Source: JADLHS01 sp049840435 | GTDB taxonomy: Bacteria > Verrucomicrobiota > Verrucomicrobiia > Limisphaerales > JADLHS01 | Reading direction: 5' to 3' | Length of the DNA: 64,000 bases | Assembly (NCBI GenBank): GCA_049840435.1 | Contig: JASGKY010000016.1 | Location: 124,001 to 188,000 of the forward strand | Shown: positions 17,804-25,438 of the stretch, in pieces | How positions within the stretch are numbered: the first letter of the stretch is position 1 | Layout: every line of letters begins with the position of its first letter | The notes under the pieces: generated by a model | What the model saw: the letters and a program-made list of their open reading frames with translations, nothing else | Told to the model about the DNA's origin: nothing | Database searches by the model: none | Program-made: the position numbers and the translations under genes

Positions 17804-18280
17804 ATGCGTTTACACGATCTTAAACCTCGTCCCGGCGCGAAGCATCGTCGCAAGCGGCTCGGCCAGGGTGAATCCAGTGGTCGCGGTAAGACGGCCGGTC
17901 GCGGTGGCAAAGGCCAGACTGCGCGTTCCGGCAGCTCGATCCGCATCGGTTTCGAAGGCGGTCAGATGCCGCTCATCCGTCGTATCCCGAAGCGCGGTTT
18001 CAACAATGTCCGCTTTGGTACGCGCTATCTTCCAGTGAATTTGGAAGTCTTGAATGCTTTTGATGACGGCGCTCGTGTGGATGAAGCTGCTTTGCGCAAA
18101 GCCGGCTTGGTCAACGGTCGTGGTGATGGGGTCAAGGTCCTTGGCGACGGCGAGCTCACCAAAAAATTGACGGTAGTCGCTCAGGCCTTCAGTGCCACGG
18201 CCAAAGCCAAAATCGAAGGCAAGGGCGGTAAATGTGAAGTGGTCAAAGTGGCGAAAGCCGCTCCTGCGACCCAGGGTTAA
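17804..18280 (+). CDS. rplO: 50S ribosomal protein L15
   Basis: 158 residues. MRLHDLKPRPGAKHRRKRLG, the Gly-rich GRGKTAGRGGKGQTARSG and FEGGQMPLIRRIPKRGF are diagnostic. L15 is a late-assembling 23S rRNA protein. It ends with an Ala/Lys-rich tail and precedes secY by 18 bases, the common spc order apart from the absent L30 gene. Confidence 0.96.
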   Translation: MRLHDLKPRPGAKHRRKRLGQGESSGRGKTAGRGGKGQTARSGSSIRIGFEGGQMPLIRRIPKRGFNNVRFGTRYLPVNLEVLNAFDDGARVDEAALRKAGLVNGRGDGVKVLGDGELTKKLTVVAQAFSATAKAKIEGKGGKCEVVKVAKAAPATQG

Positions 18281-18298
18281 TCAGCAGGGCATTCAACC

Positions 18299-19678
18299 AT
18301 GTTCGGCAACCTCATTCAGACCTTTACCAACTGCTTCAAGATTCCGGAACTGAAGTCCCGGATTTTCTTTACCGTCTTGTTGCTGGCTATTGCGCGGCTC
18401 ATTGCTTTTGTGCATGTGCCCGGTCTGAATACAGATGCGCTAAACGCGTTCTTTGATGCGCATGCTGGGGCGGGGGGGATGTTGGGCATGTACAACCTTT
18501 TCACTGGCGACGCCATGAGTCACGGCGCGGTGGGAGCGTTGGGGATCATGCCGTACATCAGCGCGACAATTATCATCCAGTTGCTGACCGCAGTCATTCC
18601 GACGTTGAGCAAGGCTGCCCGGGAAGAGGGTGGTCGGGCTAAAATTATTCAGTACGGTCGCTATCTCACGGTGGCTTTGTGTTTGATTCAGGGAACATTC
18701 ATGGCCTTGAGTTGGGAGAATCCACAATCCATTTTCCAAGGTTGGAGTTATGGCGATCTGGTGATCTACAAGGATTATATTTGGTGGTATCGCTTTCAAA
18801 CGGTCATCTTGCTGACGACTGGAACGATGTTGCTGATGTGGTTAGGTGAACAAATTACGGAGCGTGGGATTGGCAATGGTGTTTCTCTCGTCATCACGAT
18901 TGGTATCGTTGCGGCTATGCCAGGCGCGGTCGGTCAGGTGCGGGAAATGTTCTGGCCGGGTGAAGGTGTGGAACGCAGCCATGGGCTGGTAGAAGCTGTC
19001 GTCATGATGCTGATGATTGTGATTGTGATTGCGGTGGTGATTGCCGTGACCCAGGCACAACGGAAGATTCCAGTCCAATATGCCCAACGGGCGGTTGGTC
19101 GTAAAATTTATGCGGGCCAATCCTCGTTCATGCCATTGCGCGTTAATTATGCGGGGGTGATGCCGGTCATCTTTGCTTCTGCAATCCTGATGTTCCCACA
19201 GAAGTTGTTCTCGATGATTGGGGCTCGCTTTAACATCAAGTTTTTCAATGACTTGGCCTATTATCTAAATTACGGCTCGGTGTTTTATCTGTTGCTGTTT
19301 GGGTTGATGATTTTGTTCTTCTCGTATTTCTGGGTGGCCACTCAGTTCAACGAAATTCAGATCGCTGATGATTTGAAAAAGAATGGTGGTTACATTCCAG
19401 GTGTGCGCCCAGGGCAGCCAACAAGCGATTACCTGCACAACACAATGAGTCGCATTACTCTAGCTGGTGCGTTGTTCCTGACTGGAATTGCTGTGTTGCC
19501 GATCATTTTGCAAGATAAGATGAAGATTCCGCATGCTGTGGCTGGCTTTTTCGGAGGCACAAGCATGTTGATCACGGTGGGCGTGATGCTAGATACGATG
19601 CGGCAGATTGAATCGCATTTGTTGATGCGTCATTACGACGGTTTCCTAAAAAAGGGGAAAATCAAAGGCCGTTTGTAA
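18299..19678 (+). CDS. secY: Preprotein translocase channel SecY
   Basis: 459 residues with about ten membrane helices. ALGIMPYISATIIIQLLTAV, ERGIGNGVSLVITIGIV, the cytoplasmic IPVQYAQRAVGRKIYAGQ and ADDLKKNGGYIPGVRPGQPT loops are the SecY signatures. It forms the SecYEG channel in the inner membrane. The region 240-258 (VVMMLMIVIVIAVVIAVTQA) is one membrane helix. A 53-base gap leads to map. Confidence 0.97.
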   Translation: MFGNLIQTFTNCFKIPELKSRIFFTVLLLAIARLIAFVHVPGLNTDALNAFFDAHAGAGGMLGMYNLFTGDAMSHGAVGALGIMPYISATIIIQLLTAVIPTLSKAAREEGGRAKIIQYGRYLTVALCLIQGTFMALSWENPQSIFQGWSYGDLVIYKDYIWWYRFQTVILLTTGTMLLMWLGEQITERGIGNGVSLVITIGIVAAMPGAVGQVREMFWPGEGVERSHGLVEAVVMMLMIVIVIAVVIAVTQAQRKIPVQYAQRAVGRKIYAGQSSFMPLRVNYAGVMPVIFASAILMFPQKLFSMIGARFNIKFFNDLAYYLNYGSVFYLLLFGLMILFFSYFWVATQFNEIQIADDLKKNGGYIPGVRPGQPTSDYLHNTMSRITLAGALFLTGIAVLPIILQDKMKIPHAVAGFFGGTSMLITVGVMLDTMRQIESHLLMRHYDGFLKKGKIKGRL

Positions 19679-19731
19679 GTTTAGATTTTAATCTCATCTG
19701 AATGACTCGGTTGAGATAGCCAGACACCGAG

Positions 19732-20505
19732 ATGAGCCTCATCAAAAGCGAACGCGAAATTGAAATCATGCGCGTCGCAGGGCGGATGGTGGCGGAAGTT
19801 TTGGAAGAAGTGTCGGCATTCATTCGTCCGGGGGTGACGACGCGACAGGTAGATGAATTTGCCGGAGAATCCATGAAGAAGCGCGGTTGCAAGAGCGCGT
19901 TTCTCGGTTACCGGAAATATCCGTGTCAGACGTGTTTGTCGGTCAACGATGAGGTGGTTCACGGGTTGGCCAATGAACGCGTTTTGCGCTTTGGTGACAT
20001 TGTTAGCATTGATTGTGGTGTTCGTTACGAGGGTTATATCGGTGACACCGCAACAACAGTTGCAGTCGGTGGATGTGGTGTAGCGGCGCAGCGATTGATG
20101 GATGTGACGCAGCAAGCGCTTCAAAAAGGCATTGCTCAGGCGATTGCCGGGAATCGCGTGACTGATATTTCGCGCGCAGTGCAGAATTTTGTTGAAGGTA
20201 ACGGTTTCAGTGTGGTGCGAGAGTTTGTGGGTCACGGGGTGGGCAAGTCGGTTCATGAGGAGCCGCAAGTGCCTAATTTCGTGGATGCTGGAAGTAGTGC
20301 CAAGCTCAAGCCCGGGATGACGATCGCGATTGAGCCAATGGTGAATGCGGGTCGTCCTGAAGTGAAAATCCTGAAAGACGGCTGGACAGTGGTGACGCAA
20401 GATGGTTCACTCTCTGCCCATTTTGAGCATACCGTGCTCATTACGGAAGGTGCGCCGGAGATTTTGACATGTGTGCAGATGCCTTCCGGATTGAAGGTCG
20501 GGTGA
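19732..20505 (+). CDS. map: Methionine aminopeptidase type I
   Basis: 257 residues. It removes the N-terminal Met of new proteins. The five metal ligands are in view: Asp in GDIVSIDCGV, Asp in YIGDTATTVAV, His in EFVGHGVGKSVHEEP, Glu in GMTIAIEPMVNAG and Glu in SAHFEHTVLITEGAP. Family signature HGVGKSVHEEPQVPNF. Its last 12 residues run past the usual end and overlap the infA start by 37 bases. Confidence 0.96.
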   Translation: MSLIKSEREIEIMRVAGRMVAEVLEEVSAFIRPGVTTRQVDEFAGESMKKRGCKSAFLGYRKYPCQTCLSVNDEVVHGLANERVLRFGDIVSIDCGVRYEGYIGDTATTVAVGGCGVAAQRLMDVTQQALQKGIAQAIAGNRVTDISRAVQNFVEGNGFSVVREFVGHGVGKSVHEEPQVPNFVDAGSSAKLKPGMTIAIEPMVNAGRPEVKILKDGWTVVTQDGSLSAHFEHTVLITEGAPEILTCVQMPSGLKVG

Positions 20506-20690
20506 TTGAAGCGTTGCCGAATGGCACGTTTCAAGTGGAGTTGGCCAATGGTCATCGGTTGCTGGCTTTTACATCTAGCCGCACGAAACAGGAATTTGCC
20601 GGCACAAGGCCGGGTGACAAAGTGAAATTGCAACTGACGCCGTTTGATTTGTCAACGGGGCGGTTGATGGTGGAAAAGAAAACGATTTAA
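20469..20690 (+). CDS. infA: Translation initiation factor IF-1
   Basis: 73 residues, one S1-type OB fold. FRIEGRVIEALPNGTFQVEL, NGHRLLAFTSSRTKQEF and RPGDKVKLQLTPFDLSTGRL match IF-1, which occupies the A site during initiation. The start ATG at 20469 lies inside map, so the two are translationally linked. The N-terminus MCADAF differs from the common MAKED. It ends one base before the rpmJ ATG. Confidence 0.93.
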   Translation: MCADAFRIEGRVIEALPNGTFQVELANGHRLLAFTSSRTKQEFAGTRPGDKVKLQLTPFDLSTGRLMVEKKTI

Positions 20691-20691
20691 C

Positions 20692-20805
20692 ATGAAAGTT
20701 CGAGCCTCGGTAAAAAAGCTGTGCGAGCACTGCAAGGTTGTGCGTCGCCGTGGCGTGTTGCGTGTCATTTGCACGAACAAGCGTCATAAACAACGTCAAG
20801 GTTAA
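20692..20805 (+). CDS. rpmJ: 50S ribosomal protein L36
   Basis: 37 residues, starting MKVRASVKKLCEHCKVVRRR and ending CTNKRHKQRQG. The zinc ribbon ligands Cys11, Cys14, Cys27 and His32 are all present, so this is the zinc-binding form. It begins one base after the infA stop codon and leads to rpsM after seven bases. Confidence 0.96.
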   Translation: MKVRASVKKLCEHCKVVRRRGVLRVICTNKRHKQRQG

Positions 20806-20812
20806 TTAATTT

Positions 20813-21208
20813 ATGGCACGCATCATTGGTGTAGAAATTCCGCCGAATAAGCGCATTGATATCGCGCTCCGTTACATTTACGGCATCGGTCCGGTCAACG
20901 CGATGGAGATTCTCGAACGCGCGAATATTGACCCGTCCATCCGCGCAAAGGACCTCACCGAAGCGCAGTTGTCCCAGATCGTTCATGCGATTCAGGACGG
21001 CAAGTATGTCATCGAAGGTGATCTGCGCCGCGAGCTCGGTTTGAATCTCAAGCGTTTGCAGGCTATCAAGTGCTACCGTGGCGTCCGCCACCTGCGCAGC
21101 CTGCCGGTGCGCGGTCAACGCACTCAGACGAATGCGCGTACTCGTAAAGGTCCGCGGCGCACTGTCGGCGTGCAGCGTAACCCGAATGCTAAGACTGGCA
21201 TTCACTAA
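20813..21208 (+). CDS. rpsM: 30S ribosomal protein S13
   Basis: 131 residues. ARIIGVEIPPNKRIDIAL, RYIYGIGPVNAMEILE, GDLRRELGLNLKRLQAIK and the tail LPVRGQRTQTNARTRKGPRR are diagnostic. S13 forms the head bridges to L5 and L31. This begins the alpha-operon part of the cluster. Confidence 0.97.
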   Translation: MARIIGVEIPPNKRIDIALRYIYGIGPVNAMEILERANIDPSIRAKDLTEAQLSQIVHAIQDGKYVIEGDLRRELGLNLKRLQAIKCYRGVRHLRSLPVRGQRTQTNARTRKGPRRTVGVQRNPNAKTGIH

Positions 21209-21221
21209 GAACTGAATTTGT

Positions 21222-21809
21222 ATGGCTGAAGAGATCAAGAAAAAAGCCGCTTCTGTAAAGGAAGCGAAGCCTGAAGTCGCCGCGGAAAAGTCCGCCAAGG
21301 CTGCTGACGAAACCAAGACCAAGAAAGCCGCAGCTGCTCCTGCTGTCGAAGCGCCTAAAGTGGACGCTGCTGGCGCTCCTGTGGTCGCCGCGCCGACCGC
21401 TGCCGAATTGCTGGGCGAAGACGCAAACGCCAAGAAGATCGTCAAGGCGAAGCATGCCAAGAACATCTCCGTCGGCATCGCGAACATTTCTGCAACGTTC
21501 AATAACACGCAGGTGACAATCACCGACATGCACGGCAACCTCATCGGTTGGTCCGCCGCTGGTCGCGTGGGTTTCAAGGGTTCGCGCAAGAGCACGGCCT
21601 ATGCTGCGCAGATGGTCGCGCAGGATGCCGCCCGTCAGGCGATGGCGCACGGCATGAAGGAAGTTGAAATCCGCGTCAAAGGTCCGGGCTCCGGTCGTGA
21701 ATCTGCGATTCGTGCGCTGCAGGCCATCGGTCTGGAAATCAGCTCGATCAAGGACGTGACGCCCGTTCCGCATAATGGCTGCCGTCCGCGCAAGAAGCGC
21801 CGCGTCTAG
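21222..21809 (+). CDS. rpsK: 30S ribosomal protein S11 with Ala/Lys-rich N-terminal extension
   Basis: 195 residues, about 65 more than usual. The S11 core starts near residue 75 (KHAKNISVGIANISATFNNT) and continues with VTITDMHGNLIGWSAAGRVG, FKGSRKSTAYAAQMVAQDAA and VTPVPHNGCRPRKKRRV. The first 70 residues are almost only Ala, Lys, Glu, Pro and Val, likely disordered. S11 lines the mRNA exit on the platform. The extension is intact and in frame. Confidence 0.96.
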   Translation: MAEEIKKKAASVKEAKPEVAAEKSAKAADETKTKKAAAAPAVEAPKVDAAGAPVVAAPTAAELLGEDANAKKIVKAKHAKNISVGIANISATFNNTQVTITDMHGNLIGWSAAGRVGFKGSRKSTAYAAQMVAQDAARQAMAHGMKEVEIRVKGPGSGRESAIRALQAIGLEISSIKDVTPVPHNGCRPRKKRRV

Positions 21810-21837
21810 TCTTAACCATCGTTAACTCGCAAATTTT

Positions 21838-22446
21838 ATGGCTCGTTACAAAGGTCCTCGCGTTCGCATCAGCCGCCGTTTCGGTGTTCCGATTTTCGGC
21901 CCGTCCAAGTATCTCGAACGCCGCAATTATCCGCCCGGTGTCCATGGTCCGAAGTCCCGGCGTAAGCTGACTGACTACGGTATGGCTTTGGTAGAAAAGC
22001 AAAAGCTTCGCTACTACTACGGCTTGCTTGAACGGCAGTTTCGTGGTGTTTATGAAAAGGCACTTAAGCGCCGTGGCGTGACCGGTGAGCAGATGCTCCA
22101 GATTCTCGAGACTCGTCTCGACAACGTCGTGTTCCATCTCGGCTTCGGCACCACTCGGGCCGCCGCTCGTCAGATGGTCGCTCACGGTCATATCACCGTG
22201 AACGGTCGCAAGGTCAGCATCCCGTCCTACGCTCTCAAGGTGAACGACGTGATCGTTGCTAAGGATACCACCGTTTCCCGTCAGATGGCGACGAAGGCGC
22301 TGGAATTGTCCACCAGCCGCGCGGTTCCGGACTGGCTCTCCTTGAGCAAGGACGAGTTCAAGGGCGTCGTGATGCGCATCCCCACTCGTGATGAGATCAA
22401 TCCCATCGCGAACGAACAAGCGGTCGTTGAATTTTATTCCCGTTAA
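21838..22446 (+). CDS. rpsD: 30S ribosomal protein S4
   Basis: 202 residues. ARYKGPRVRISRRFGVPI, the S4 RNA-binding part (LETRLDNVVFHLGFGTTRAA, RQMVAHGHITVNGRKVSIPS) and the C-terminal EFYSR are diagnostic. S4 is a primary 16S binder and, in several bacteria, represses the alpha operon. The zinc Cys cluster of some S4 forms is absent. A 111-base gap follows. Confidence 0.97.
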   Translation: MARYKGPRVRISRRFGVPIFGPSKYLERRNYPPGVHGPKSRRKLTDYGMALVEKQKLRYYYGLLERQFRGVYEKALKRRGVTGEQMLQILETRLDNVVFHLGFGTTRAAARQMVAHGHITVNGRKVSIPSYALKVNDVIVAKDTTVSRQMATKALELSTSRAVPDWLSLSKDEFKGVVMRIPTRDEINPIANEQAVVEFYSR

Positions 22447-22455
22447 TAACCAATC

Positions 22456-22473
22456 GTTCTGCTGCTGCAGAAC
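22456..22473 (+). promoter_or_regulatory. Hairpin in the rpsD-rpoA gap
   Basis: Perfect 7-base stem (GTTCTGC / GCAGAAC) with a TGCT loop in a 111-base gap, the longest gap inside the operon. No T-run follows, so it is not a normal terminator. It may be a processing site or part of a regulatory leader of rpoA. Confidence 0.35.
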
Positions 22474-22557
22474 ACTCTAAATAAAGACAATTATACGGAC
22501 GTCCGGCTGCCGGGAATAGTAGTCGTGTCGCCAGATTAAAATTGTTGAAAGGAAACC

Positions 22558-23571
22558 ATGCCCGTACGTCTCGGTAGATTTGAAATGCCTAAGCGGTTGA
22601 CCAAGGATGAGTCAACGGCCACAGATACCTACGCCAAGTTTGTGGCGGAACCGTTTGAAACCGGTTACGGTCACACTGTTGGCAACTCCCTGCGCCGCGT
22701 GCTGCTCAGCTCGCTTGAAGGCGCAGCCATCACCTCCATCAAGGTAGACGGCGCGATGCACGAATTCGCAGCCATCGAAGGCGTGGTGGAAGATGTCACG
22801 GACATCGTTCTCAATCTGAAGAAGGTCAAGTTCAAGGCGCACACGCGCGATGAACAGGTCTTGTTGCTATCGGTAAACAAGGAAGGTGCTGTTACCGCCG
22901 GCGACATCCAGCTCAACCAAAACATTGAGCTCGTCAATCCCGACCAGATCATCTGCACGCTCGATAAAAAGAAGAAGTTCGAGATGGAGCTCACCGTGAA
23001 AATCGGTCGTGGCTTCCTGACGGGTGACGAAAACAAGAAATCCGGTCAAGCCATCGGCGTGATCGCGATTGACTCGATTTTCTCCCCGGTCACCCGCGTG
23101 CGTTATGCTGTCGAAGCATCGCGTGTCGGTAACCGCACCGACTACGATCGTTTGGTGCTTGAGCTCTGGACCGATGGTCGTATCACGCCCGACGATGCTT
23201 TGACGCAGTCCTCCGCCATTCTCGCCCATCACCTCGACGTATTTGTTGGCTACGACAAGAACGCCATCGAGTTTGAAGAGACGGTGGACAAGCAGGACGA
23301 TGAGAAGATGAAGATGAAGAAGCTTCTCAACATGTCCGTGAATGAGATCGAGTTGAGCGTTCGCGCTGCGAACTGCTTGAACAACGCGAACATCACCACG
23401 GTCGGTCAGTTGGCGATGAAGAGCGAATCCGAGATGCTCAAGTACCGCAACTTCGGCAAGAAGTCGCTCAACGAGATCAAGGACAAGTTGACCGCCCTCG
23501 GCCTCTCCCTCGGCATGACGTTCGAGTCCGGATTGATTGACGGGCCGAAAGAAGAAATTAAAGCGCTGTAA
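22558..23571 (+). CDS. rpoA: RNA polymerase subunit alpha
   Basis: 337 residues. The N-terminal assembly domain shows PFETGYGHTVGNSLRRVLLS and RVGNRTDYDRLVLELWTDG. The C-terminal domain shows LSVRAANCLNNANITTVGQL and KYRNFGKKSLNEIKDKLTAL, the DNA and activator contact part. A good AAGGAA ribosome site lies just before the ATG. It follows rpsD and precedes rplQ by three bases, the standard alpha-operon order. Confidence 0.97.
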   Translation: MPVRLGRFEMPKRLTKDESTATDTYAKFVAEPFETGYGHTVGNSLRRVLLSSLEGAAITSIKVDGAMHEFAAIEGVVEDVTDIVLNLKKVKFKAHTRDEQVLLLSVNKEGAVTAGDIQLNQNIELVNPDQIICTLDKKKKFEMELTVKIGRGFLTGDENKKSGQAIGVIAIDSIFSPVTRVRYAVEASRVGNRTDYDRLVLELWTDGRITPDDALTQSSAILAHHLDVFVGYDKNAIEFEETVDKQDDEKMKMKKLLNMSVNEIELSVRAANCLNNANITTVGQLAMKSESEMLKYRNFGKKSLNEIKDKLTALGLSLGMTFESGLIDGPKEEIKAL

Positions 23572-23574
23572 TTT

Positions 23575-24057
23575 ATGCGACACCTTAAGAGAACCGCCAA
23601 GTTGGGCCGCCAGTTTGAGCACCGCAATGCGATGCTCTCCAACATGGTTTGCAGTCTGATCAAGCACAAGCGGATTACCACCACGCTCGCGAAGGCCAAG
23701 GCCGCACGCACAGTGGCCGAAAAGATTGTGACCTTGGGCAAGAAGGGCACGCTGCAGGCTCGCCGGCTGGCCGCCGCCCGTTTGCACACCCATGGTCCGA
23801 CGGTTGAATTGACCAAGGCCGAGAAGAAGAAGTGGCGTGCGGAAGAAGATGTCATTCGCATCTTGTTTGAAGACATTGCGCCAGCGTTTAAGGGCCGGGT
23901 CGGTGGCTACACCAGGATTATCAAGCTCGAGCAACGGCCTGGTGATTCTGCGACGAAAGCCATTTTGGAATGGGTGGACGAAGTCGTTTCCGCAGCTCCT
24001 GCTCCCGAAGCCAAAGCTGACGACAAAAAGGCCAAGGAAGCCGTGGCCGCGAAGTAA
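23575..24057 (+). CDS. rplQ: 50S ribosomal protein L17
   Basis: 160 residues. MRHLKRTAKLGRQFEHRNAM, LIKHKRITTTLAKAKAARTV and GGYTRIIKLEQRPGDSA are diagnostic of L17, which lies near the tunnel exit. The last 25 residues (after AILEWVDE) form a charged Ala/Lys tail. It is the last gene of the superoperon; a strong terminator follows 21 bases later. Confidence 0.97.
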   Translation: MRHLKRTAKLGRQFEHRNAMLSNMVCSLIKHKRITTTLAKAKAARTVAEKIVTLGKKGTLQARRLAAARLHTHGPTVELTKAEKKKWRAEEDVIRILFEDIAPAFKGRVGGYTRIIKLEQRPGDSATKAILEWVDEVVSAAPAPEAKADDKKAKEAVAAK

Positions 24058-24078
24058 TCTTCAATCTGATTTGATTTC

Positions 24079-24105
24079 AAGCCCGCTCGAAAGAGCGGGC
24101 TTTTT
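24079..24105 (+). terminator. Rho-independent terminator of the ribosomal operon
   Basis: Perfect 10-base stem AAGCCCGCTC / GAGCGGGCTT closed by a GAAA tetraloop (24089-24092) and followed by a T run and TTTCATTTTT. It lies just after rplQ. Confidence 0.93.
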
Positions 24106-24187
24106 CATTTTTCCCAACGACAGTGCCGGAAAAGAGCTGCGGTTTGGCTTGTCATTTAGGCTGCAGCTCTGTTCCCTGTCTGCCACT

Positions 24188-25417
24188 ATGACACCTTCTC
24201 TCGCTGTGCGGGCTGGCTGTGGCTGGCTGGCGCTCTTTGTGGCGACTTTTACGGGTTCAACCTTGTTGGCGACGGTGCAATCCGATCAGCCGCCAACGTC
24301 CAATGACTCGCAGGCGCGGAACTTTGGTCAGGAACTCCGGCCGATCTTTAACGGGACAAACCTAAACGGGTGGATTATTCGTGGGGGTAAGGCCAGCTAT
24401 GTGGTGGAAGATGGTGTGATTGTTGGGACTACCACCATCAAAGGTGGCGGTAATACTTTCCTGTGCACTGAAAGGCAATATGGCGATTTCATTCTTGAGC
24501 TGGAGATCAAGGCAGACCCGGAGTTGAACTCTGGGGTGCAAATTCGCAGCCAGAGTTTTGATGCCGAAACCACCTACGACTTTGGCGATCATCTCGTTCA
24601 GATTCCAGCCCAGCGCGTTCATGGTTATCAGGTCGAGGTAGATCATCGTTCCGAGCGGCGGTGGAGCGGCGGTGTTTACGACGAGGGGCGGCGCAACTGG
24701 CTGTTTCCTTTAGCGACGAACTCCGCGGCTGGGCAAGCATTCAAAATTGGCGGGTGGAATAAGTACCGCATCCAATGCCTTGGCAGTTCGATTAGGACCT
24801 GGGTTAATGATGTGCCAGCTGCCGATTTGGTTGATGCGGAAACGCTGCGTGGTTTTATCGGCCTGCAAGTTCACGGAGCTGAAAAGCCCGGGTTACAGGT
24901 GCGTTTCCGCAATGTGCGGTTGCAAGATCTGGGGACGTCACATTGGGCGGTTGCGTGGGATTGCAGTTCATTGGAGGGATTGGAGGAAAGCGGTCCGGCA
25001 AAGTGGACGTTGGCGGCGCATACGCTTCAAGCCGCCCAGGCAAAAGAGGCTCACACTGTAAGCGCCCTCACGGGCAATACGCCGTTAATGAATTTCACCG
25101 TGCGGCTGAAATACAAGATAGCAGCCGGTGGCTTCACCTTGGCTTTCCACCCCCCGTCCGATGCGACTGCAACCGCAGGGTTCGGTTTCGCATTTGCAGA
25201 GCGAATGGGCGCGACCAACATCACGCATCTACAAGATTGGAATACGGTGGTTGCTTCGGTGCAACCGGACCGCTTTGTGGTGATTCTGAATGGCCATCAG
25301 GTGAAAGACCTTGCGTTGTCTCGCGCTGGCGGCGTTTGTCCTAGGCTGGAATTGCCTGCCGGGCGGGCAGCAGAAGTTTATTTCAAGGACTTTGAGATTC
25401 TTGCCTCCAAACCTTGA
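24188..25417 (+). CDS. Secreted DUF1080 (3-keto-disaccharide hydrolase-type) protein
   Basis: 409 residues from ATG at 24188, with a signal-like start (LALFVATFTGSTLLA). Residues about 50-235 are a DUF1080 domain: LRPIFNGTNLNGWIIRGGKA, GGGNTFLCTERQYGDFILEL, NSGVQIRSQ, YQVEVDHRSERRWSGGVYDE and FIGLQVHG. Some members hydrolyse 3-keto-glycosides; many are unassigned and have a concanavalin-like fold. The second half (about 245-409) looks like a diverged repeat of the same fold (FKDFEILASK end). A longer frame starting inside rplQ is only an artefact of the open frame. It follows the ribosomal terminator and probably has its own promoter. Confidence 0.85.
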   Translation: MTPSLAVRAGCGWLALFVATFTGSTLLATVQSDQPPTSNDSQARNFGQELRPIFNGTNLNGWIIRGGKASYVVEDGVIVGTTTIKGGGNTFLCTERQYGDFILELEIKADPELNSGVQIRSQSFDAETTYDFGDHLVQIPAQRVHGYQVEVDHRSERRWSGGVYDEGRRNWLFPLATNSAAGQAFKIGGWNKYRIQCLGSSIRTWVNDVPAADLVDAETLRGFIGLQVHGAEKPGLQVRFRNVRLQDLGTSHWAVAWDCSSLEGLEESGPAKWTLAAHTLQAAQAKEAHTVSALTGNTPLMNFTVRLKYKIAAGGFTLAFHPPSDATATAGFGFAFAERMGATNITHLQDWNTVVASVQPDRFVVILNGHQVKDLALSRAGGVCPRLELPAGRAAEVYFKDFEILASKP

Positions 25418-25438
25418 TCCCCCCGCTATCTTAAAGTG

